Program-made: the position numbers and the translations under genes
NCBI RefSeq assembly: GCF_002999335.1
Contig: NW_020312436.1
Location: 1 to 64,000, forward strand
Source: Cyclospora cayetanensis
Lineage: Eukaryota; Apicomplexa; Conoidasida; Eucoccidiorida; Eimeriidae
Reading direction: 5' to 3'
Length of the DNA stretch: 64,000 nt
Notes under the pieces: model-generated
What the model saw: the letters and a program-made list of their open reading frames with translations, nothing else
What the model was told of the DNA's origin: nothing
Databases searched by the model: none
Shown: positions 37,252 through 48,200 of the stretch, piece after piece
Position numbering within the stretch: position 1 is the first letter of the stretch
How the letters are laid out: every line of letters begins with the position of its first letter

Positions 37252-38250
37252 TCAACATTGAGCCAGCTCAATGAGTTTTTGGGTATCAGCCATAACTGCA
37301 GGGCCAATCCTCTCGGCTGCTTGCGTCAGGTAGCAGTAGCCGTTCGTGCTCCAATCTATGGCAAGTTCTTTGGACTGCGGTAGGGCTTGCTGGCACCAAT
37401 AGATGTTATGTGCGCACTGCTGTAATTCCGACCCAAAAAAGCAGGGTCTCAGCATGATGCCTTGCTTTGTCAAACGAATACTTAGCAGCCTGCAGCTGCA
37501 GGTCTGTGAAGCCTTGCTGGGTATAATTCTGACACCTCCCGGATACACGTTCTGGCGAATGACGTTAGTGAGTGCGACAGCCTTGGCCATCATGACAAGC
37601 AGCGATATGGCGAAGACTATAGGCTCTGATTCGGCGCATATTTAGACACTCATGCTCGTAAATCCACGGGCAGACCTTTTGGACGATGACTCAAAATGAT
37701 CTGTCAACGCTTTGAAGCTATAACACTTGGAAACAGGCACGGCAAGCAACAAGCTCCACCAAAACCGCAGCAGATTAGAGTCCCTAAAGAATGCCATACA
37801 TGAGCCCGTCTACGACCGGCCACTCAGTCTGCAAGACACATTCACATGAGCTCACGAACGGATGTGTCTGCCTTATACATCCTAAAACCAGCCTACAAAC
37901 AGTCTCCGCTGAGAATATTTCTGGATGTTCCACCTTCGTCTTAACCTTACGTCCATGCTCTGGGGTTCACATAGGTAGCAAATGAGCAGTAGCCGCAAGG
38001 GAGCCCCTCAGAACTCCTTTGATTATGCGCCACTCAAACTATAGAGCTTGATGAGCAATGCAGGTTTTAAGACGTGCAGTGGTTCGTGTGCTTATCAAGT
38101 CCATGTCATACAAGCTATTAGCGATCAGCAGACCTGTAACCATGCTTACTGCTGCATTTATGGTGCAGAGAAGAGAGGCCTGATCAAAACGTCTCTTGAA
38201 GCCATCCTCCTGGTCATAGATCTTCCAGCCAAAAAGAAATGAACAATTAA
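37252..38250 (-). pseudogene. Paralogue of the neighbouring membrane-protein gene, probably inactive
   Basis: Two minus-strand pieces match the plus-strand gene at 38.47 kb. Near 38.24-38.15 kb IYDQEDGFKRRFDQASLLC aligns with LYAQEEAFKKGADFALRIA of the other copy, and both reach a phase-1 donor the same number of residues later (here ACA G|GTCTGC). Near 37.64-37.54 kb ICAESEPIVFAISLLVMMAK aligns with ICAESAPLLYCITLAAMLAQ. Just before this block the minus copy has SMSV then TAA where the other copy has SMSI then GGT. The open frame runs on to a stop at 37252. The in-frame stop and poorly matching sequence upstream of it suggest a pseudogene, unless exon usage differs. Confidence 0.5.
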
Positions 38251-38464
38251 AGGACTGCTGGGCCTCCGAAACTGCGAAAACTGAATGTGGGAGCATAAAC
38301 GTATTCTGGTCTATCTTATCAAATGCATTCCCAGCAAACCTTTAGATGTCACTACGCCTCATGAGTTCACATCGATACGAACACCCTTGCGCGCTGTGCG
38401 GAAGCCTGTACTTTCAGTAGCAGTGCCCTTTATTGAGGAGTAAGAAGGCTTGGCCAACGGCTCA

Positions 38465-39253
38465 ATGGAACTGTACGCTCAAGAGGAAGCCTTCAAGAAG
38501 GGCGCAGATTTCGCTCTCCGCATCGCCATCGTGCTCTGTGGAGTCTGCCTGTCATCCGGTAATGCGTGCTCTGTTTTGCACTTAGCTCTACGAGCTCATA
38601 CGATTTTTTCATAGGGGTGTTGCTCACCAAAACACTTTGCGGACCAGAGGTGGTAAACAAATAAGCATCTCAGTGATTGCTATCACACTTCACTTGCTTG
38701 CAACCAGTCTGAGTGGCACATTGTAAATGGAGTTCTCTGCTGCTCATTAGCTGCTTCTATTCATTTTGCTGCGAGGTCTTGCCCCAAGGTACTTCAGGTT
38801 AGTGCGATGAACACCAAGCGCAGCCAGAATTCAGGGAAAGAGTGTTTATCAGAACGCATTTTTCTATTCAAGAGGCATATCTCCCTGAGGGAGCTAATAT
38901 ATGATGTGGGAAGCAATGCACGCGATTCCCTTTTCAATTGGAAGTTACTTCAGAACAGGGGCTGCTCACTGCAGCAGCGTCTGCTGGCTTCATCGTCATT
39001 CCATGTCTTCTGGTTTTCTGGTCACTTAATGGATTGTTTAGCATGAGCATTGGTATATGTGCTGAATCGGCGCCACTATTATATTGCATAACGTTGGCGG
39101 CGATGCTGGCACAAATTTTCGCCATTGCTAATGTTGCAAGAATAAATGTACGTTGAGATGCGCTCGAGCCTTTCTGACAAGCATACAAAAACACTGAATG
39201 ATAAGATGGAAGCTGCTGGCTACGACCTCCACAATATTCAGTCAACCATTTTA
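38465..39253 (+). CDS. Small multi-pass membrane protein of unknown function
   Basis: Exon 1 (38465-38558, from ATGGAACTG) ends at donor TCC G|GTAATG and joins in phase 1 with an exon starting at 38954 (acceptor CTTCAG), restoring SSEQGLLTAAASAG. The product has a hydrophobic segment near the N-terminus (ALRIAIVLCGVCL), then two or three more in exon 2 (AGFIVIPCLLVFWSLNGLF, and APLLYCITLAAMLAQIFAIA). Exon 2 either runs to a TGA at 39154 or ends at AAT|GTACGT (39147); a protein-like stretch downstream (SDKHTKTLNDKMEAAGYDL) reaches TAA at about 39253 and could be the tail if a very short intron or a frameshift is allowed. No family is recognised. A divergent paralogue lies head to head on the minus strand, about 220 bases away. 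Confidence 0.55.
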
Positions 39254-39259
39254 TAACTG

Positions 39260-40850
39260 GGCTACACGGGTAAGCATTTTAGGAACAAGCAGCGCATGCA
39301 GTCCTTCAAGATTGTCCGCAGACAAAAGGCGTGGCTCTGGACATACGACGGAGCGGATTTGCCGTTGCCTTGAGAGCGTCAGATCAGGCGTTCCCACTGC
39401 TTCAGGCGACTATGGAAACGGGAAAGCAGTATGTCATTTAAGAATTACGGCCGAATTACGCCATTTTTGTAGTTGATGCTCCACCATTGTTGAAGAAAGC
39501 CCGAGGTGCTTGGCTGCTGAGTGTGGCTTGTCTTCAATATGCCACAACATGCGACTCCCTTATAAAACGGCTGCTGATAGACTGGAATACCAACGAGGGC
39601 CGTTCTCTACTACACCCTTGAGCCAGACTTTAATGCCAATCAATACTGAAAAGCCTTGCATGAATCATTGATCATGCGGTGTTGCAAATAGAGATCGGTT
39701 ATTGCCCCGCCTTCCAACGACCTAGTTACACCTTTTCGTTCCGTTACGAAGTAATAGGCCCTCAGGATGTAGAATAGGCAGGGTGAGTAGATGCAAGCTA
39801 CCCAGTAGGGTCAGTTACGGCTTTATGCATTGGGCCCAGGCAGCCTGGATTGGGGTAGCTGCCAAACACTTATTCAAACTTGTTAGAGGAATTCTTTCGA
39901 AAGAAAAATATTGGGCTTTGGATCTTGCGTACTTCAAAATGCGGTTTGCCCTTGCTTTCCTCCGTCAGGGGGCTAACAGCACACTAGCAGCTGTTAACAC
40001 TCGGGCCATGGGACCTGTTGCGTCTACTTGAAAATTGACTCACTTCACACTATCAATTGTCAAAAAAAGCTTTTGAAGCCTTGTCTTCACATTTTGTATG
40101 CTTATGTTTTGACGACAGAAAGTGAGACACACGCGCGACGTGTAGTGACCCTAGTCCGGACATCCATCTTGCTGCAGCTGGTGGATCCCCACGAGAGTGC
40201 CTAAGAACGTTGCCAATTGTATGAACATATTTGTCTCTGGCAATGTTAAGTATGGGAGGCCCCATGGAACGAGGCAAGGTAAGCTACAAGTTTGTGCCGC
40301 AGTAATGCACGCAAAGGCGCAGCCAGCCATCCATAATATTTTTTGGCAAATTATGCAACACTTGAGCTACAAGAGGCTGTGACAACCACTCTTTCTTACA
40401 CACTGACGGTACGATGGTTAGCTGGCTTTCTCCGTTTTCACTGCTGCGTGCTAGAACCTAGTACCAGAGTAGCAGTAAGGTACTCAAGACTCCCTAGAAA
40501 AGACTGTAGCTCCCGACACAACTTTAATTCAACGCGAAAAGCTCTCAGACAGCCTACATGGAAATGAAGTATATCCAGGGGAAACATCCACATAAGCCAA
40601 CACAGGCGTAGGCACTCGACCAGTTGCCGTGCAACAGAAGGGGCCTTGGCAGTTCTTCTCTATTTTATTAAGAATTATACTGCAGCGATTGCAGTTCTAG
40701 CCTGTTAGGCGGCAGCAGCATTAGTAGCACCAACGCCACTGCCCATGCAAAGAACTGTATCACCGGTCGTATTCTAGTCGATGCAGTTGAACAGGAAATG
40801 ATCGATTAGCACTGTGTAACTGTTAGCTATTTACTTATCACATGCTTATA
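39260..40850. other. Stretch without a supported gene
   Basis: Plus-strand frames near 39.2-39.5, 39.8-40.0 and 40.2-40.6 kb have no recognised motif. The 5' exons of the ECTFxP-motif gene should lie in or near this interval but were not identified. Confidence 0.3.
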
Positions 40851-40856
40851 CGCAGG

Positions 40857-43800
40857 TAAAGGCGAAAAAGACGCGGGTTACCTATTACAGTGATATGCTG
40901 AAGCTTCAACCGCGGTACGAAGTAGAAAGATGTGTATTGCGAAATAGGTAACTGCTTCGTTAAGTGACAATCTATTTCCATCTTAGCATGTAGGAAGATT
41001 TTTTCCTGCATATTCAGCTCAGCAGGTGTTTTTCCTGGTTTGAGGCTCTACGAGGCCGCGGCAAAACAGCTATGGTTTCGCGAAAACAGCAGATATATTC
41101 TGCAGTTACTTCAGTGCCCACGCCCAGAGAGAAAGGATGTAAGAGTCAAATATCATTACCAGTCCCTTAGTGGCCAGAACTGACACCAGTTCTACCCGTT
41201 TTTAAAGCTTTAAAAAATAGTATTTTTTCTCAGGCAAAGGAGATCTCTTCATTCAACCCCCGCTCCTTATATGACCGCGTAAGCTCTGGGCCTTCTAGGC
41301 TTGCAAGGGAAACAGTAAAGATTTCATGGCATTTAGGGCACCCGCTTTAAAACCAGTGCTATCAGGAAGCTACCCCTTTCCCGTGAGTTACCTGGATGTT
41401 TTCCCCAGGAGTTCGCTCGATGCATGAGTAAGGTTGAGAAGGATCGCCAAGTGCAACAGGAGGTACGACGAGGATGCTGTATTCTTCATTCATGTGTGCT
41501 TGAACATCAACACTCTTACTTGATTTGACCAGCTACCTGAACTTTAGGTGCGTGATTTCTCTCAGAAACTGCAAGCGGAGTTGGAGTGCTGCACGTTCCA
41601 TCCAAAGATTTCCAGTCGCTCACGGCGGCTTGCTGAAATTCGGTGCAAGCGAACATCCCTCCTACGTAACCAGCCCAAAGAACTACCTCAGCAAGCCGAC
41701 CGAAAAGACCTCAGTGGTACGTGCATTGTTGCTGCTGCTGTTTTAGATTACTCACTGTGCAAAAAATATCCAAAGGAGGGGTGTCTTTAACGCAAGTTGA
41801 AGCCGAAATTAAAACAGGATGTGGAATGGCTTTTGGCTGATGCTTTTGGGTAGTGCGAAAAGAGGCCAGGCATTCATGATTTTGCTCAGGAAAGGATAAT
41901 GGGGCCTGCATGAAGAAGGCCAACACGGACTGCAGTAACTTCCCACATGTATATCCTTCGTTCCAGAAACGGTGCGAGGGTGAACCGAATGCATCGTCAT
42001 TGATTTTGTTGAGCAAGATTCTTGCTGTCCGCCCATTTAGCACGAACTCGTATAGTTTTTGCCATGGCGAGTGCTCATTGTCCATTTCGCTGTTCCCAGC
42101 TGATGTTACGCGGCTGTTCAGTGTTGAGTTCTACCTGATATCCCGTGCAGTTCGGCGCAAGTTACTACTGGAAAAGCAAGTAGGAATATTAGAATCGCCG
42201 GTCCTCGCCCTAAATTTATTAAAGAGGAGATGGCGTCCATCTCCCTAAGTCAAGGTGAGTGTCTGGTCACGCGTGGTGTGTCCTTCAGACCCTTAACGAG
42301 TCATTTACGCCGCAACTTTGCCCACGGTCAGAAATCCTTGCGCTGGCAAGACCAAGGGTAAACACAGGGACAGCTTTGGAGCTCAGCAACTAGGCGTCGA
42401 GTCACAGCTTGATAAAGTTATCGCACGCAACTCGAACCCTACCACGAAAATGCTAGCCACTCTGTAGAGAGCTCTACTCGCTGGTAGCCGACTGTTGAGA
42501 GCTCCTTTCGAGCTGCTGCTACTGCACTGCGGCGTCTAGTAGGTGTCTTCCTGTGGAGTGAGCCCCTATGACTTGTCCCTCATTTCGCGCAGCGAACCAG
42601 GCAGACGCCAGCGCCAGTCGTCGAGGATGGCCCTCTTGGAGAGTGCACCTTTACCCCCACACTGTGCAGGGTGCATATTAACAGATCCAGAGTCCTGTCT
42701 TTTGGGTTGTTGGGCTGAGAAATTTGGAATCATCACGTTTTTTGCCTAGCTGCATGCATGCATTTCCCGACTGTGAGAGAAACTAATTCATAGCAGCTTC
42801 CCCGACGCGGTATGGGCTGTTTGTTGCAGAACTCTAGGAGGATCGCCAAGGAATTGAGGCAGGCAGCTGCAGCGGGGGGAGTGGGGTAAGCTCTGCCAAC
42901 ATATGTGATGTACTGACCGCCAGCTGGAATTGTAGAATACCAAAACCATTGCTTTAGAGGGCTTCATGGTACCTTGTTTGGCAGGTCGGCAGTTAGCAGC
43001 CAGGACAGACATCACGGAGTCAAAAAGAAGCACCCACTTCCTTCGTCTCTTGACATGTCGAAATGGGTACCATTACACATGGTGACATTAGAGCTATTGA
43101 TAAGCATGTCAATACCCAGGTTTTTCCTAAAAAGGGGATGAAGGGAACACAGAACATGAAGCAATGAAGCAAAATCCTGCAGTTTCTGTGAAGTGATACC
43201 CATATTTTCCCTCCACAACTTCTCAGTCAAACAAAGTCCAACAGGCAAGCGGCCATGAAGCAGGACGATCGTATCTTTCCAATTTGACTGTGAGTGCTGT
43301 TGTAATCGGTGAGGCTGCGTTGGTCAAAGTATCTATCAATTTCCATTGTGAAAATGTAAAGGCAGAAAAGCTCACGGTCTGCCCGCTACACAAAAAGGAG
43401 CGACCTCGCTGCACTTAACCGCACAAGCCCAAGCCAAAAAAAACACACACATAGAAAAACGCATACACAAACGCACGCAAAAACGCACCCTGCGGTGCTC
43501 ATTTGCTGTCAAAGGAGTATCTGGGGGAGCTGGAGAAGAAGCGTAGCAACAAGGAGGCGATGCGGATCCAAAGACAAAAGCAATTGTCAGTCTTCTGGGA
43601 GTTGCTTCTGATAACGAACTGAAAAATTTTGAGTTATTGCACCCAGGAAACGTCGGCCCCCAGCAAGTCTTGGGTGCAGAGAGATCGGCATTCCACGAAG
43701 CGACTTGCTGGCATAGGCCGTCTTCCTCTCCTACCTGTGCTTTCGCTTCCAAACTCGTTGGGCCCGGCCATCTTCTGTGCTAGTGCCTTTTTTCGCCTGC

Positions 43801-44108
43801 CTTCATGACTGACTCGCGAAGTCGACATTTTAAATGCATGAATGTGCTGTAATGGCCGCTCAGAGCCGAACTGGAGATGCGAGAGTGCTCATTCAAGCCC
43901 CGCCTGCACCCCAGTATTCTGAGGCAGAGTCAGCCAGGGCACCGTAGAAAGAGCAAAAGGACCCAGCGCCCTTGTCAAAGTCGCAAGCAGAGGCAGCAGG
44001 GGCCTGCACATCCGTGCTGGGAGGGGCGCACTGCTTCGAACAGGCAGAAAGGGTCTTTAAAAGTCAGACTCTTACAGGACTGGGAGCTAGGACGCCTGCT
44101 GCTCTATT
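40857..44108 (+). CDS. Gene with repeated ECTFxP-type motifs, many short exons (5' end not found)
   Basis: Short plus-strand exons with good splice sites: 40857-40914 (VTYYSDMLKLQPR|GTACGA), 41235-41279 (KEISSFNPRSLYDR|GTAAGC), 41409-41462 (CMSKVEKDRQVQQE|GTACGA), about 41548-41710 (LECCTFHPKISSRSRR, donor GTACGT), about 42593-42675 (PLGECTFTPTLCR), about 42829-42896 (RRIAKELRQAAAAGG, donor GTAAGC), about 43515-43590 (YLGELEKKRSNKEAMRIQRQ) and 43863-44108 (RECSFKPRLHPSIL). Three copies of an E-C-T/S-F-x-P motif recur, a pattern I know from long coiled-coil proteins of protists, several tied to cilia, centrosomes or the cytoskeleton. Function here is inference. Not all introns were phase-checked, and the final exon may be cut short by an unseen donor. 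Confidence 0.52.
41800..43414 (-). other. Protein-like minus-strand open stretches inside introns of the plus gene
   Basis: Minus frames at 42085-41800 (includes KLYEFVLNGRTARILLNKI) and 43414-42900 (includes EKLWRENMGITSQKLQDFAS and VMSVLAANCRPAKQG) look more protein-like than the usual antisense shadows. They occupy intervals assigned to introns of the plus-strand gene. They could be exons of a nested minus-strand gene, a decayed gene or chance. No domain is recognised and no splice chain could be established. Confidence 0.25.
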
Positions 44109-44453
44109 AGGTGACTGCTGTGTTCTTCTGTGTGGCACAGCAGATAAAAATATGAGTTGGCGCAGCCTCCCCGGTAGCGCAAGGTGCGTCTCTCTCGTCC
44201 TTTTTGCATCTTCCTCCCAAGTACAGTCTGCAGGTCGAGAGGTTGGCGCTAAGCGCCCCCGACCAAGACCTCCTCCACTTCTGCTCCAAACAAACACTGA
44301 ACTCCCTGCGGGGCCCCCTCTGCCCTTTTGCGTTCCTTACACACAAACGAGAGAAGGCGTTTCTCTTCTGGCACTGGACTGTTCGGTGCTCTGCAGATTC
44401 CTCGAGCTGTGCCTTATGGCGCGCAGCCAGAGAGCATAGGAGCTTGCTGCCGC

Positions 44454-44717
44454 TCACCTTGGCAGTCTGGAGGCTGGCTTGCAACACTCATCCAGACCTG
44501 AGCCCCCGTCCTCATTTTTCACCAACTCGCTCAGCTTCTTCAAAGGGCGCATTGCATCTGGTGGACCTCTGCTGCTTCGACTGCGTGTTGAGCTGGCGCA
44601 TGCTCGCCTTGTGCGCCTATATACACGAATGAGACCCATTGCCGTCCTCTCGACGCATGCCCCTCGTTTTCCGAGACCTCGGGGGCTTCGAGTCGTTCGT
44701 GGGAGCAGCCAGAGCAC
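44454..44717 (-). CDS. Possible exon of an unidentified minus-strand gene
   Basis: The minus frame includes PPDAMRPLKKLSELVKNEDG and ends with CKPASRLP at an excellent donor (AG|GTGAGC, at 44459/44458). The opposite strand also has a long frame here, so the evidence is limited to the donor and protein-like composition. No partner exon was found downstream at 43.6-44.4 kb. Confidence 0.25.
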   Translation of the reverse strand: MLWLLPRTTRSPRGLGKRGACVERTAMGLIRVYRRTRRACASSTRSRSSRGPPDAMRPLKKLSELVKNEDGGSGLDECCKPASRLPR

Positions 44718-44719
44718 AC

Positions 44720-45217
44720 CTCTTATTTAGGGGATCGGCTTTTTTGTCTTTTGTGCAACTCGCAGAGACCGTCCTTCTTAGGGTTCCCTCACTCTACCTC
44801 TAATGGCCCTTTAACCGTACTATGGCCCATCCCTCCTACCCCACCCTTATTCTTGCAGGAACGGGCGAGTCGGCAGCAAAATGCGTTCTTGCTAAGCACT
44901 GCTTTAGGACAGACTCGCATGAGGTTTGCCCTAAAAGGTGCTGAATTTATTAGTGCTCGGAGGGCGAAGAGAGGCCCCGCACCCCCGCTTCGCCAGCCAC
45001 AATCCCATTGAGCCATCCAAAGACAGCCGGGCCTCACAGTCACAAAATTCCTTTCAGTTCGCCTCGTTCACACGCACTAACAAAGCGGGCAGACAAAGTA
45101 GGCACTCACGACGCCGAGTAGCGCGCTTGCATAGCGGTGTAGCTCGCTAGGTACCCATGTAACTGGCCATAGTTTCACAGGGTTCTCACCCAGCAAGAGG
45201 CACAAACGAGGTAGCAT
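44720..45217. other. Intergenic stretch at the entry to the GC-rich domain
   Basis: No supported gene. It lies between the uncertain minus exon and the 3' end of the BRCT-domain gene, and should include the latter's 3' untranslated region. Confidence 0.35.
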
Positions 45218-48200
45218 TTAGTGTGATCCTTTTTTCGAGGCCTTTTTCGATGACGTTGCTGCTGTCCGTTTTGGAGTCTTTGAGCCCTTCTTGCTTCCCT
45301 CCTTTTGCTGCGGTTCTGGCGTCTTTGTTTGTGCGGCTCTTCTGCACCGTGTGGAATTTCTGTTAGAGGAAGTAGGACCCTCGTTCGCCTCAATGGAAGG
45401 CTGGGGGCTGTGCTGTGGAGCGGGTACCCCGCGAGGCTGAGAGTTCTGCGAGAAGGAGCCCTCTTCACTGGGATGAACGAGATTCCCCAATCCTTCCGCC
45501 GATGGCACTGCTGCTACCGTTGCAGCAGCTGCGTTTGCTCGTGTTTGTGCGGCTGAGGTTTCTGACGGATTTTGTGGGATGGGAGGAGAGACGCGTCCAG
45601 GAGACCCTTTACGAGCGACAGAGTTTCCGTTGAAGGCGAACACAGGAGTAGTTGAAGGGCGCCTCCTTGGGGTGGGGGGGGCGTTTGCTGCGTGCCGCGG
45701 TTTTTTGGGGGTCCCCTGCTCGACGTCCCTCGTGGGCTGCCTCTTCTGCGGAGTCGAGGAGACTTCGCGCGAGGATCCGTTTGACACTGGGAACGCAACG
45801 TGGCTTCCCTCCGCCTGCTGGTCCTGCTGCTGCTGCTGCTGCTGCTGCTGGTGTTGCTGTTGTAGTTGCTGGTGTTGCTCCTGCGGCGGCACCACGAAGA
45901 ACTGCTGCAGGGGCAGCAACCTACGAGTTCTGAGGCACTCGAGCACCCAGCTGGTTTTGACAAGCGGGATCGCCTCTAGACCTGGTACTAGGACCCTCAG
46001 CTTCCCAATGCTCACCCTGTAAGTGCCACTCTTCATGCAGAACCGCGGCGGATTGGATCGAGGGCCCCATGACTGACTCCAGGGGCACCGGTGGTGCAGT
46101 GCGAGGTTGGCTCGACACGCACTCGAGGGGCCTCCACGCGTGGAGGAGCGCAGTGGGGAGGAGGGGCCCCCTCTCGAGGGGGAAGACGCGGCCCTCAACG
46201 GAGAGGACGAAGCTTTGAGGGGTGAGCAGGAATTCTTCCTTGGAGAGAAAGGCCCTGAAGAAAGTTGGGGGCCCCTAAGTGCTGCCGTCCGAAGAGGCGT
46301 GCGCGGAGCCTCTTTGTCACCGAAGGGAAATCGCGTGCTTGCCGCAGATTCGAGAGATTTACCCTCTGGGGCCCTCAAGGGATGTGACGGGCGAGGCTGC
46401 ATCCGGCGGAAGGGGCTGGCCGTCGAGGAGTCCCCTGCGGCAGATCTCCGGGATTCCCTTAAGGGCGATTCCGAAGGGGAGTGGTGCAGGCGGGAAGAGA
46501 GAAGCGCAGGCTTGACACTGAGGTTTTGAGTGGCGGGGGGCCCCCCAGGGCCCTCCCCGGGCGTGGGGGGTTTCCTGGAAGTCAGAGGGGCCCCCGGGGA
46601 TAGCCGGGGGAGGAGGGCTGGGGAGCTTCCAAGGGCCTCGTCTGCGAGGTTCTCGGGAGTAAGTGAGTCGGGCGCGAGAACAACCGCAAAGACAGCCATT
46701 TGCTGCATCTCCAATGGCGCTCTTGCAGGGTCTAAGCCGAAAGAGGCCAGAAGCGCAAGGAGGCCCTTGAGGACTGCGTGCGGGGAGAGGGAGGGCAATA
46801 CGTGAATAGAAACTCCCCAAACCGTTTCTAGCTCGTCCCTTGGCACGGCGAGCGCAGCGAGTGCTTCGTGCGTGGCTAGGAGAAACCAGCCAAACAGGGG
46901 GAGTCCCCACGGCTCCTGCATAACACATGTAGACGCATGCATGAACCGAGCGCATGGCCCCCCGTCTGACTTGTTTCCAGCCCCTGCATCTCGCCGCCTT
47001 CTTGGGAGGAGAAGGGGGAGGGGGAGGCGCGCCTTACTTTGAGAAGTTTATCGTGTTTAGGCAGCAGCCGCAGCTTCTCAGGGAGGACAGGGGCCTCAAG
47101 CGGCACGAGGCTGTCAACAGGAGCAGGGGGTTCCCCTGCCCAGCAGCAAGGAGGGAGGCCCTCAACCTGCAGATGGAAGGGCAGCGCGGAGGCTGGATTC
47201 ACGACGCCCTGAGGGGAGGCAGCGAAGGAGCCATGCACACGGAGAAAAGGTTACTGGCACGACGGTGTTGTACCAAGCTGCTGAGCTGGCTGCGGCGAGG
47301 CGGAAGAGGTGAAAATTTGTCAAGGGCTGCAGAGGCAGGAGGGTGCTGAGAGCCGAGGGAGAAGACGCCTTTGGCCCAGGCGAGGAGAGCGTCAAAGGCA
47401 GATTTGATTGGCACCTCATGAAGGCACTTGTATGCCCACGCCGCAGTCACAAAGTGGACGGTTAGCGTCCCCTGGCGGGGCCTCCTTTGCATCTCGAGGA
47501 GGGCCTTCATGTGGCTTGCCGCAGCAGCGCTCTCCTCGGGATCCTCCAGCACAACGGCGTAGACTTCAATGGCGGCAGCAGGAGACGCTGCGGCAGCAGC
47601 AACTGCGCCAGAGGCTGAAAGACAAGCGGAGGGCCTTCTGGTGAGAGCCGCCTCCTCCAGAGCGATGCGAATCACGGATCCCAAAGATACAGCCACCCCC
47701 TGACTGCGCAGACACGAAAACGCAGGCACTTCTCTATGCAGAGCGACGACAAGTCGAAGAGGGGGTGCGGCCCAGCAACTCCAAGGCAGCAACGCACCTG
47801 CCGAATACTGCAGCCTCCTCTGCTTCTCCAGCGATGAGGCAGATGAGGGTTTCTACGGCCTGGGGGCCCTTGCAAGGCCCCTCCAGAAGGCCTCCTGCTG
47901 CAGCAGCGGAGGGGGCCCCCTTGATTGGGAATGCCCCCTCCCGTTTCCTGGTTTTAAGGGCGGCGAGTGAACGGAGCCAAGCAGGCCTCAAGGGAGGCGC
48001 CAAGTCAGCATCGAATGGGGGAGGTGCACCATGCTTTGCGACAAAGCGGAAGAACACAGGTGCGACCATGCACTCCACGGGGGCCTGCTGCAGCAACAGG
48101 CTATGCTGCGCGTCGCTCGCAAGAGAAACATCCACAAGATGCACTGGATACGGCCACTGCCGCTGCTGCTGTTGCTGCTGAAGGGGCATTGGCGTCAAGC

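Noticed and set aside
45579..46529. Plus-strand frames of 140-147 codons opposite the poly-Q exon
   Set aside because: Antisense shadows of the GC-rich last exon of the BRCT-domain gene; the minus frame is much longer and carries the BRCT signature.
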